The translations under genes and the position numbers were made by a program. A stretch of DNA of 6,991 bases, from positions 1 through 6,991 of the forward strand of contig JANQXJ010000061.1 of NCBI GenBank assembly GCA_030729445.1. Direction: 5' to 3'. The first letter of the stretch is position 1; each line of letters begins with the position of its first letter. The notes under the pieces are model-generated. The model searched no databases, had not been told where the DNA came from, and saw only the letters and a program-made list of their open reading frames with translations. This document shows positions 1-5,864 of the stretch, in pieces. The stretch is from Limnohabitans sp. GTDB lineage: Bacteria; Pseudomonadota; Gammaproteobacteria; Burkholderiales; Burkholderiaceae_C.

Positions 1-7
1 GTCATGA
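1..7 (+). CDS. 3' end of an upstream T2SS gene, probably gspJ (last bases only)
   Basis: The window opens with gtcATGAc. The ATG at 4-6 starts gspK, and the overlapping TGA at 5-7 could be the stop codon of the preceding gene. Two later junctions (gspL/gspM and gspM/gspN) certainly use this four-base ATGA overlap, and gspN/gspD may do so. In T2SS operons the gene before gspK is normally gspJ, a minor pseudopilin. Only the final codon (TCA) and the stop would be visible, so the identity is inferred from operon order and not from protein sequence. Confidence 0.3.
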
Positions 8-990
8 CAAGCCCCGCACACCAGCAGCGCGGCGCGGCCTTGCTCACCGCCATGCTCACGGTGGCCCTGGTGGCCACGCTGGCCAGTGCCGCGCTGTGGC
101 AACAGTGGCGGCAAGTCGAGATCGAGATCGCCGAGCGCGGGCGTAGCCAAACGGCCTGGATGATGACGGGGGCCATGGACTGGACACGCTTGATCCTGCG
201 CGAAGACGCGATTTCGGCGCAGGGCGCGGCGGCCGACCACCTGGGCGAGCCCTGGGCCTTGGCGGTGCAAGAATCCAAACTGTCCACCTTTTTGTCGCAA
301 GACCAGCAGTGGCGCGAGGGCGATGCAGAGGTCTTTTTGTCGGGCCAGGTCACCGACGCGCAGTCGCGCATGAACGTGATGAACCTGGTTGAAAACGGGC
401 AAATCTCAGCCCCGGCACTGGCCCGTTTTGCCGCCTTGTTCGAGCGCCTGGGACTGCCGCTGGGCGAGCTGCAAACTTTGGCCCAGCAGCTGCAGGCCAG
501 CTTGCAGGCCAGCAGGGCCAACCCATCCAGCTCATCCAACCCCAACCCTGGCCCCGCCGCGCTGATGCCCCAGCAAACGGCCCAACTGGTCTGGTTGGGC
601 CTGAGCCCCGGCACGGTGGCGGCCTTGCAGGCGCACATCACCGTGCTGCCCGAAGCCACGCCCGTGAACCTGAACACCGCCTCGGCCGAGGTGCTGTCGG
701 CCGTGGTGCCCGGGCTCGACCTGGCGTCTGCCCGGCAAGCCGTGAGCCAGCGCCAGCGCGGGCACTGGGCCAGCCTGAGCGCGGCTCAAGAGGCCTTGGG
801 GTCCAGCGGCCGACTGATCAACGACAAACAGCACAGCGTTCAAAGCCGTTACTTCGAGGTCCAAGGGCGCATGCGCATCGACAACGTGGTCCAGCAAGAG
901 ACCGCGCTGGTGCGGCGCGAAGGCGGCCAGGTGCGCATGCTCTGGCGCGTGCGCAGCCCCCAGTTGCGTCTTGATGCCCCTCTACAATGA
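4..990 (+). CDS. gspK: T2SS minor pseudopilin GspK (general secretion pathway protein K)
   Basis: GspK is the large minor pseudopilin that caps the T2SS pseudopilus, in a tip complex with GspI and GspJ. The 328-residue product has a short prepilin leader ending in QQRG (residues 7-10), with predicted cleavage by the prepilin peptidase after Gly10, then a hydrophobic helix (about 11-32). The residue at mature position 5 is Thr15, not the Glu of major pseudopilins, which is typical of GspK. The conserved block DAQSRMNVMNL (118-128) follows. A Ser/Asn/Pro-rich linker lies at 172-186. The strongest GspK signature is TPVNLNTASAEVLSAVVPG (219-237), a helix-hairpin-like segment, followed by SRYFEVQG (281-288). 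Length is normal for the family. The start at 4 leaves a leader of proper size. I do not see the acidic GAE..DY-type motif known from some gammaproteobacterial GspK proteins. Cotranscription with gspL, 7 bases downstream, is likely. Confidence 0.94.
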   Translation: MTSPAHQQRGAALLTAMLTVALVATLASAALWQQWRQVEIEIAERGRSQTAWMMTGAMDWTRLILREDAISAQGAAADHLGEPWALAVQESKLSTFLSQDQQWREGDAEVFLSGQVTDAQSRMNVMNLVENGQISAPALARFAALFERLGLPLGELQTLAQQLQASLQASRANPSSSSNPNPGPAALMPQQTAQLVWLGLSPGTVAALQAHITVLPEATPVNLNTASAEVLSAVVPGLDLASARQAVSQRQRGHWASLSAAQEALGSSGRLINDKQHSVQSRYFEVQGRMRIDNVVQQETALVRREGGQVRMLWRVRSPQLRLDAPLQ

Positions 991-997
991 GCTGCAC

Positions 998-2257
998 ATG
1001 CGCACCCTGATCATCCAACTGCCACCCGGCCTGCCCAGCCCCAGCTTGACCTACGCCCATGCTCGACTCGAGGCCGAGCCCGGCTCGCGTCCGCTCGCGC
1101 TGCAATGGGCTGCCGCCGCTTTGCTGCCTGCCGCTGATCGCCAAAGTGAGACCGTGGCCTTGGTGCCCGCTGCGGCCTTGTCTTGGCAACGCGTGGATTT
1201 GCCCGCCGGGCTGCACAAACAGGGCCAGCGCGTGCAAGCGGCCTTGCAAGGCCTGCTGGAAGACCGCTTGCTCGATGACCCCGAACAGATGCACCTGGCC
1301 TTGCAAGCCGATTGGGCCAATACCCCAAGCCCTTGGGTCGCCGTGTGTGACCGTGCCTGGCTCAGCGCCCACCTGACCGCCCTGGAACAAGCCGGTCTGC
1401 CCGTGCACCGCATCGTGCCCGAACTCTCTCCGGGCGCGGCTTCTAGCCCGGTGCAGATCACAGCACTGGGGGATGCGGACACGGGCTGGCTGTGGGTCAG
1501 CCACCCCGAGCGCGGTGTCTGGGGCCAGCCCTGGACAGCCCTGCGCCAAGCGGGCTTGGCCGCCCATGAACGCCTGGGGCTGACAGCGCCCGAACAAGCC
1601 CAATCTTCGCTGCAGGCCGAACCCGCTGCCGTGGCCTTGGCCACGGAACTGCTGGGCTCTGGCGTGCGCCTCATGCCCCCAGCCCAACACTGGCTGGCCG
1701 CCTTGGCCAATGATTGGGACCTGGCCCAATTTGGGCTGCGTGCCAACGCCCGCAGCCGCCAGCTGAAAAACTGGCAACGCACCGCCAGCCACCTTTGGCA
1801 CAGCCCCGCTTGGCGTCCTGCACGCTGGGGTTTGTGGCTCTTGCTGGCCGCCCAATTGGTGGGCATCAACGCCTGGGCCTGGAAAACACGCGCCGACTGG
1901 CAAGCCCAGCAAAGCAGCTGGGCGCAGGTGCTGCGCGAGACCTTCCCACAAACCAGTTTGGTGGTCGATGCGCCGCTGCAAATGGCCCAGCAGGTCGAGC
2001 GCCTGCGCCAAGGCTCGGGCCAACTGGGCGCGGGCGACCTCGAAACCATGCTGGCTGCGCTGGGCCAAGCCCTGCCACCTGGGCTGACCGCGCCGCGCCA
2101 ATGGTCTTACCAGACGGGCCAGATGCGCGTGCAAGACTTTCAACCCAATGCGACCCAGCAACAAGCCTTGCAAAAAAGCCTGAGCGGCCAGGGCTACAAC
2201 TGGCGAGCCGATGGCAAGGGCTGGTTGATGAGCGCCCCAACGGAGGCCAAACCATGA
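998..2257 (+). CDS. gspL: T2SS inner-membrane platform protein GspL
   Basis: GspL is a bitopic inner-membrane protein. Its cytoplasmic actin-like domain binds the N-terminus of the ATPase GspE, and its periplasmic ferredoxin-like domain pairs with GspM. From the ATG at 998 the product has 419 residues. The cytoplasmic part is about 1-276 and includes the block DWDLAQFGL (239-247), the betaproteobacterial form of the segment ahead of the membrane helix. One transmembrane helix spans about 277-293 (rich in W, L and A). The periplasmic part, about 294-419, includes QVERLRQGSGQLGAGDLETM and ends in a WRADGKGWLM strand. I chose 998 because the family N-terminus begins directly with a strand like MRTLIIQLP and a GAG lies six bases upstream. 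In-frame starts at 971 (TTG) and 974 (ATG) would add 9 or 8 residues and overlap gspK. The gene ends in an ATGA overlap with gspM, which suits the GspL-GspM partnership. Confidence 0.92.
   Translation: MRTLIIQLPPGLPSPSLTYAHARLEAEPGSRPLALQWAAAALLPAADRQSETVALVPAAALSWQRVDLPAGLHKQGQRVQAALQGLLEDRLLDDPEQMHLALQADWANTPSPWVAVCDRAWLSAHLTALEQAGLPVHRIVPELSPGAASSPVQITALGDADTGWLWVSHPERGVWGQPWTALRQAGLAAHERLGLTAPEQAQSSLQAEPAAVALATELLGSGVRLMPPAQHWLAALANDWDLAQFGLRANARSRQLKNWQRTASHLWHSPAWRPARWGLWLLLAAQLVGINAWAWKTRADWQAQQSSWAQVLRETFPQTSLVVDAPLQMAQQVERLRQGSGQLGAGDLETMLAALGQALPPGLTAPRQWSYQTGQMRVQDFQPNATQQQALQKSLSGQGYNWRADGKGWLMSAPTEAKP
1240..1253. repeat. Perfect 14-bp palindrome inside gspL
   Basis: The 14 bases GGCCTTGCAAGGCC read identically on both strands. 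The site lies inside the gspL coding sequence, in the stretch encoding VQAALQGLL. The match is exact, but no function is implied. It arises from the common Ala-Leu codon pair GCC TTG and may be chance in a GC-rich gene. Confidence 0.5.
1629..1646. repeat. GC-rich inverted repeat (strong potential hairpin) inside gspL
   Basis: CCGTGGCC and GGCCACGG are exact reverse complements separated by TT. As RNA this can fold as a 7-bp GC-rich stem closed by a CUUG tetraloop. It lies within gspL codons for an Ala/Leu-rich stretch (AVALATEL). No T-run follows on either strand, so it is not an intrinsic terminator. Confidence 0.5.
2242..2246 (+). promoter_or_regulatory. Shine-Dalgarno sequence of gspM (GGAGG)
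   Basis: GGAGG lies 7 bases before the gspM ATG at 2254, inside the last codons of gspL. It is the only strong Shine-Dalgarno match I found at a gene start in this window. It fixes the gspM start even though the open frame extends far upstream through gspL. The other starts have weak or no such motif and probably depend on coupling to the upstream gene. Confidence 0.75.
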
Positions 2258-2769
2258 GCCTTCACACCTGGATGACACCTCTGCGCCAAAGCTTGCAAGC
2301 CGCTTGGGCTGGTCGCAGCCCGCGTGAGCGGTTGTTGCTCGGCGCTGGCGTCTGGGTGCTGGGGCTGGCCGCCCTGTGGATGCTGGCCTTGGCCCCGGCG
2401 CTGCGCACCTGGCAAGAGGCACCGGCCCGCCAGGCCCAACTCGACACCCAAAGCCAGCGCATGCGCCAACTGCAAGCGCAGGCCCAAGTCCTGCAAAAAC
2501 CCAGCGCCATCGCCCGCAACGATGCCGCTTTGTGGCTCGAAAAAAACCTGGATGAGCTGGGCCCCAACGCACGCATCAGCCTGCAAGGCGACAGCGCCAC
2601 GCTGAGCCTGCAAGCCGCCCCGGCCGCTGCCTTGGCCCGCTGGCTGAGTCTGGCGCGTGACAACGCCCAAGCCTTGCCCACACAAGCCCAGTTGCAGCAA
2701 GTCAGCCCCTCCAAAGCGGACAGCCCTGACGTGACCTGGCGCGGCAGCTTGGTGCTGCGACTGCCATGA
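2254..2769 (+). CDS. gspM: T2SS inner-membrane platform protein GspM
   Basis: GspM is a small bitopic inner-membrane protein that binds and stabilises GspL and so helps anchor the GspE ATPase to the secretion platform. The 171-residue product has a short cytoplasmic N-terminus with the family-like block WAGRSPRERLLL (18-29), one transmembrane helix at about 26-49, and a coiled-coil-prone Gln/Ala-rich stretch (about 55-82). A periplasmic ferredoxin-like domain follows, ending in the typical TWRGSLVLRLP (161-171). Length is normal. The open frame continues upstream to 1714, but that part only shadows gspL. The start at 2254 is set by the GGAGG at 2242-2246 and by the ATGA overlap with the gspL stop. 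The stop overlaps the gspN start in the same way, so gspL, gspM and gspN are probably translationally coupled. Confidence 0.92.
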   Translation: MSLHTWMTPLRQSLQAAWAGRSPRERLLLGAGVWVLGLAALWMLALAPALRTWQEAPARQAQLDTQSQRMRQLQAQAQVLQKPSAIARNDAALWLEKNLDELGPNARISLQGDSATLSLQAAPAAALARWLSLARDNAQALPTQAQLQQVSPSKADSPDVTWRGSLVLRLP

Positions 2770-3605
2770 ATGCACTGCACGCCATGACAGCGCCTTCCCG
2801 CCCCAACACTCAAGCGGCCAGCAGGGTGCGTTCGCCCTGGTCTCTGGCCATGCTCGGTGCGCTCTTGGGACTGGTCTTGGCGCTGGCGATCTGGGCCCCT
2901 GCCCGATGGCTGGCTTGGGGGGTCGCTCAGGCCAGCCAAGGCCAAGTGCAATGGCTCAATCCTCGGGGCACAGTGTGGCAAGGCTCAGCCCAACTGATGC
3001 TCAGTGGCGGCGCGGGCAGCCGCCAACCACAGGCTCTGCCCGGGCGCCTGCACTGGACCCTGGCACCCGCTTGGACCGGTCTGCGTCTGGGCTGGCGGGC
3101 TGACTGCTGCATGACGGAGGCCGCCAAGTTGCAAGCGACCTTGGGCTGGAACACCCTGCAACTTCAGGTGAGTGACCACGATTCCAACTGGCCAGCCGCA
3201 CTGCTCACCGGACTGGGCGCACCTTGGAACACCTTGCAAGCTGAAGGCCAGCTGCAACTGCGCACCGAGGCCCTGCAACTGCACTGGGCACAAGGCCGTC
3301 TGCAAATGCAAGGGCTGCTGGCGCTGAACCTGCAAAACATGTCCTCGCGCCTGAGCCCCGTCAAGCCCATGGGCAGCTACCGCGTCGCCCTGTCTGGCAC
3401 CCCCGAAGGCACACCCACACCGGGCTTGGAACTGAGCACACTGCAAGGCCCCCTGCTGCTGTCGGGTCAAGGCCAATGGGTTGGCCAGCGCCTGCGCTTT
3501 ACCGGAGAGGCCCGCGCCGCTGAGGGCCATGAGGCCGCGTTCGATAATTTGCTCAACATTCTGGGCCGACGCCAAGGTGCGCGAAGCCTGCTTTCTTTGG
3601 GATGA
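2766..3605 (+). CDS. gspN: T2SS protein GspN
   Basis: GspN is an accessory T2SS component, present in only some systems, whose exact role is poorly defined. It is a bitopic inner-membrane protein with a periplasmic beta-rich domain. The 279-residue product has a basic N-terminus, one transmembrane segment (about 26-46, ending near WAPARWLAW), and the conserved GTVWQGSAQL (68-77), where the periplasmic domain begins. Repeating amphipathic strands of the LQLQV and LQLRTEALQLHW type follow, then PMGSYRVALSG (201-211), and the diagnostic C-terminus DNLLNILGRRQG (260-271). Adjacent cysteines occur at 114-115. The start at 2766 overlaps the gspM stop by ATGA. A second ATG at 2784 (residue 7) is possible. 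No Shine-Dalgarno sequence is visible, so initiation probably depends on gspM translation. The stop sits within an inverted repeat shared with the first possible gspD start. Confidence 0.9.
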   Translation: MNALHAMTAPSRPNTQAASRVRSPWSLAMLGALLGLVLALAIWAPARWLAWGVAQASQGQVQWLNPRGTVWQGSAQLMLSGGAGSRQPQALPGRLHWTLAPAWTGLRLGWRADCCMTEAAKLQATLGWNTLQLQVSDHDSNWPAALLTGLGAPWNTLQAEGQLQLRTEALQLHWAQGRLQMQGLLALNLQNMSSRLSPVKPMGSYRVALSGTPEGTPTPGLELSTLQGPLLLSGQGQWVGQRLRFTGEARAAEGHEAAFDNLLNILGRRQGARSLLSLG

Positions 3606-3618
3606 ACCCAGTTCATCC
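3600..3618. repeat. Perfect inverted repeat (8-bp arms, 3-base loop) on the gspN stop / gspD start
   Basis: GGATGAAC (3600-3607) and GTTCATCC (3611-3618) are exact reverse complements around the loop CCA. A further G-U pair is possible at 3599/3619. The left arm contains both the gspN TGA (3603-3605) and the first in-frame gspD ATG (3602-3604). No T-run follows the repeat on either strand, so it does not look like an intrinsic terminator. It could be an RNA hairpin that controls gspD initiation or marks a processing site, or a small operator. The repeat is seen directly, but its role is inferred. Confidence 0.6.
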
Positions 3619-5857
3619 TCAGCCCCCCATGCAACTTCTGCACCCACCGATTCAAGACCACCACACCATGAACGACTTTGCTCACATGCGCCCCTTGAAC
3701 CGTGCCCGCTGGCCCCACAGCGTTTTGGCCGTGGCCTGCCTGGCGGCCATGGGCTGCCTCTCACCCGGGGCGCAGGCCCAAAGCGCGGACAAGCCCGCCG
3801 CCAACCCAGCGGCCAATCCGATCGCCAACCCACCCGCCCTCAAGGCATCGCGCCGCGAACCCGTCACGCTCAATTTTGTGAACGCCGAAATCGAGGCCGT
3901 GGCCCGCACTCTGGCCACCCTGTCGGGCGCCAACGTGGTGGTCGACCCGCGCGTCAAAGGCACCATGTCGCTGTCGAGCAATGTGCCCGTGCCCCCAGCC
4001 CAAGCCCTGCGCTTATTTGCCGCGCAGCTGCGCACACAAGGCTTTGCACTGGTGGAATCGGCCGGGCTCTACACCGTGGTGCCCGAGGCCGAGGCCAAAC
4101 TCCAAACCAGCACCGTATCGGCCGGGGCTGTGCCAAGTGGTAGTGGGCAAATCGTCACGCAAATCTTCAAACTTAACCACGAAAACGTGAACAACCTGGT
4201 GCCGGTGCTGCGCCCCCTGATCAGCCCCAACAACACCATCAACGTCAACCCCGGCACCAACGCGTTGGTCATCACCGACTACAGCGACAACCTGCAGCGC
4301 CTGGGCCGCATCATCGCGGCGCTCGACGTGTCCAACGCCACAGGCGTGGAAGTGCTGCGCCTGCGTCACGCCATTGCGGGCGACCTGGCCCCCATGGTGC
4401 AGCGCCTGATCGATTCAGGCGCGGCCTCTGCCCCGGCGGCCCAGGGCCAAACCGACAACGCCTTCAAGACCACCGTCATCCCCGAGGTGCGCACCAATTC
4501 GCTCATCGTGCGGGCGGCCAACCCGGCGCGGCTGGCCCTGGTGCGCAGCTTGGTGGACCAGCTCGACCAGCCCAGCGCCACTGGCGCAGGCGCGGCCAGC
4601 GGCAACATCCATGTGGTGTATTTGAAGAACGCCGATGCCACCAAACTGGCCACCACTTTGCGTGCGGCCATCGCGGGCGAAGCACGCAGCGGTGCGGTCA
4701 GCACCAGCACAACACCCGGTAACCCGGCCGCTGCAAGAGCTGCCGCTGGCAGCCTCAGCGCCTCGGCCCAGCCGTCGACTGGCGGCCAGATCCAGGCCGA
4801 CCCGGCCACCAACGCCCTCATCATCACCGCGCCCGAGCCACAGTACCGCCAGCTGCGCAGCGTGATCGACATGCTCGACCAGCGTCGCGCTCAGGTGTTT
4901 GTCGAAAGTCTGATCGCCGAAGTCAACGCCGACAAGGCCGCCGAGTTTGGCGTGCAGTGGATGAGCGGCACCGGCAACAGTGGCAGCGCCGTGGGCTTGC
5001 TCGGCACCAACTTCAACGTGGGCGGCACCAACGTGTTCAACCTGGCCGCTGGCGTGGCCGCGGGCAACCCTGTGCTCTCGACCGGCTTCAACCTGGCACT
5101 GGGCCAGCGGCGCAACGGCGTACTGGCCCTGGGTGCGCTGGCGCGATTTTTACAAGCCGATGGCGACTCCAACGTGCTGTCCACCCCCAACTTGCTCACC
5201 TTGGACAACGAAGAGGCCAAGATCGTGATTGGCCAAAACGTGCCCTTTGTCACGGGCCAGTACACCGCCAACAACAGCAACAGCGGCGCGGTCAACCCCT
5301 TCCAAACCATTGAGCGCAAGGACGTGGGCCTGACGCTGCGCGTCAAGCCCCAGATCAGCGAAAACGGCACCGTCAAAATGCAGATCTTCCAAGAGGTCAG
5401 CAGCATCGACACACGCAGCTCCTCGTCATCGGGCTTGATCACCAACAAGCGTTCCATCGAATCGAGCGTGCTGGTGGACGACGGCGCCATCGTGGTGCTG
5501 GGAGGCCTGCTGCAAGACGACACCACCAACAGCCAAGAAAAAGTGCCGGGCTTGGGCGACATTCCCCTGTTTGGCAACCTGTTCAAGTCCGAAGCCCGCA
5601 GCCGCAAAAAGACCAACCTGATGGTGTTCCTGCGCCCAGTGGTGGTGCGCGACGGCGCGGCAGCCGAAGCCCTGTCGATGGGCCGCTACGAACAAATGCG
5701 TTTGCAGCAACAGGGCTTCCAGCCCTTGCCAACCGGGCAGCTGCCTGTCTCGGGCTCCGCGGTGTTGCCGCCAGTGGACTTGTCGCCTGTTGTGACGCCC
5801 ATTGCTCCTTCTGCCGATGCAACCGTGACGCCAGCACCCGCCACTCACCAGCCCTGA
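3602..5857 (+). CDS. gspD: T2SS outer-membrane secretin GspD
   Basis: GspD forms the multimeric outer-membrane channel through which folded exoproteins leave the periplasm. Numbered from the ATG at 3602 (751 residues): a signal peptide hydrophobic core at about 39-53 with likely cleavage after AQA (57-59), and an Ala-Asn-Pro linker at 65-79. N0 spans about 86-160, followed by three KH-like repeats: N1 about 183-245, N2 about 247-322, N3 about 333-425. N3 carries a Gly/Ser/Ala-rich loop at 360-396. The secretin barrel core is about 430-683, with NVLSTPNLLTLDNEEA (524-539), TNKRSIESSVLVDDG (614-628) and the signature VPGLGDIPLFGNLFKS (648-663). A Pro-rich tail spans about 706-751. The start is uncertain. 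The ATG at 3602 overlaps the gspN stop, but ATGs at 3668 (729 residues) or 3686 (723 residues) would give a signal peptide of usual length. None has a clear ribosome binding site. Cys46 and Cys52 lie in the signal region without a good lipobox. Confidence 0.95.
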   Translation: MNPVHPQPPMQLLHPPIQDHHTMNDFAHMRPLNRARWPHSVLAVACLAAMGCLSPGAQAQSADKPAANPAANPIANPPALKASRREPVTLNFVNAEIEAVARTLATLSGANVVVDPRVKGTMSLSSNVPVPPAQALRLFAAQLRTQGFALVESAGLYTVVPEAEAKLQTSTVSAGAVPSGSGQIVTQIFKLNHENVNNLVPVLRPLISPNNTINVNPGTNALVITDYSDNLQRLGRIIAALDVSNATGVEVLRLRHAIAGDLAPMVQRLIDSGAASAPAAQGQTDNAFKTTVIPEVRTNSLIVRAANPARLALVRSLVDQLDQPSATGAGAASGNIHVVYLKNADATKLATTLRAAIAGEARSGAVSTSTTPGNPAAARAAAGSLSASAQPSTGGQIQADPATNALIITAPEPQYRQLRSVIDMLDQRRAQVFVESLIAEVNADKAAEFGVQWMSGTGNSGSAVGLLGTNFNVGGTNVFNLAAGVAAGNPVLSTGFNLALGQRRNGVLALGALARFLQADGDSNVLSTPNLLTLDNEEAKIVIGQNVPFVTGQYTANNSNSGAVNPFQTIERKDVGLTLRVKPQISENGTVKMQIFQEVSSIDTRSSSSSGLITNKRSIESSVLVDDGAIVVLGGLLQDDTTNSQEKVPGLGDIPLFGNLFKSEARSRKKTNLMVFLRPVVVRDGAAAEALSMGRYEQMRLQQQGFQPLPTGQLPVSGSAVLPPVDLSPVVTPIAPSADATVTPAPATHQP
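3797..3832 (+). repeat. Three degenerate 12-bp units encoding an Ala-Asn-Pro linker in gspD
   Basis: The codons for residues 66-77 of the long GspD frame read AANP-AANP-IANP, three imperfect 12-bp units. They fall just after the predicted signal peptide cleavage site and before the N0 domain. This is likely a flexible spacer that can vary in copy number between strains. The units differ at several bases, so the repeat is not recent. Confidence 0.55.
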
Positions 5858-5864
5858 GCCCGCC

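Noticed and set aside
867..876. 10-bp palindrome GCGCATGCGC in gspK
   Set aside because: It is short and built from common GC-rich codons, with nothing nearby suggesting a binding site.
983..988. TACAAT just before gspL as a possible -10 promoter element
   Set aside because: I found no convincing -35 element at the right distance. The hexamer lies in the last gspK codons of a tightly packed operon, so chance is more likely.
1714..2253. Upstream extension of the gspM reading frame
   Set aside because: The extra 180 codons overlap gspL and do not resemble GspM. The GGAGG at 2242-2246 and the family length support the start at 2254.
818..2572. Very long minus-strand open frame (584 codons) opposite gspK, gspL and gspM
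   Set aside because: The translation is Gly/Arg/Gln/His-rich without any recognisable domain, and the opposite strand holds well-recognised T2SS genes. Long antisense frames are expected in GC-rich DNA.
2744..2758. Small inverted repeat GCAGC-TTGGT-GCTGC just before the gspM stop
   Set aside because: The arms are only 5 bp and no T-run follows. Such short repeats are common by chance in this composition.
3736..3759. Possible lipoprotein signal (Cys46 or Cys52) in GspD
   Set aside because: The residues before each cysteine fit a lipobox poorly, with Ala instead of Leu at -3. A standard signal peptidase site AQA-Q follows closely.
2985..3833. Minus-strand open frame (282 codons) across gspN and the gspD start
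   Set aside because: No domain is visible and it lies wholly antisense to gspN and the gspD signal region. It looks like a composition artefact.
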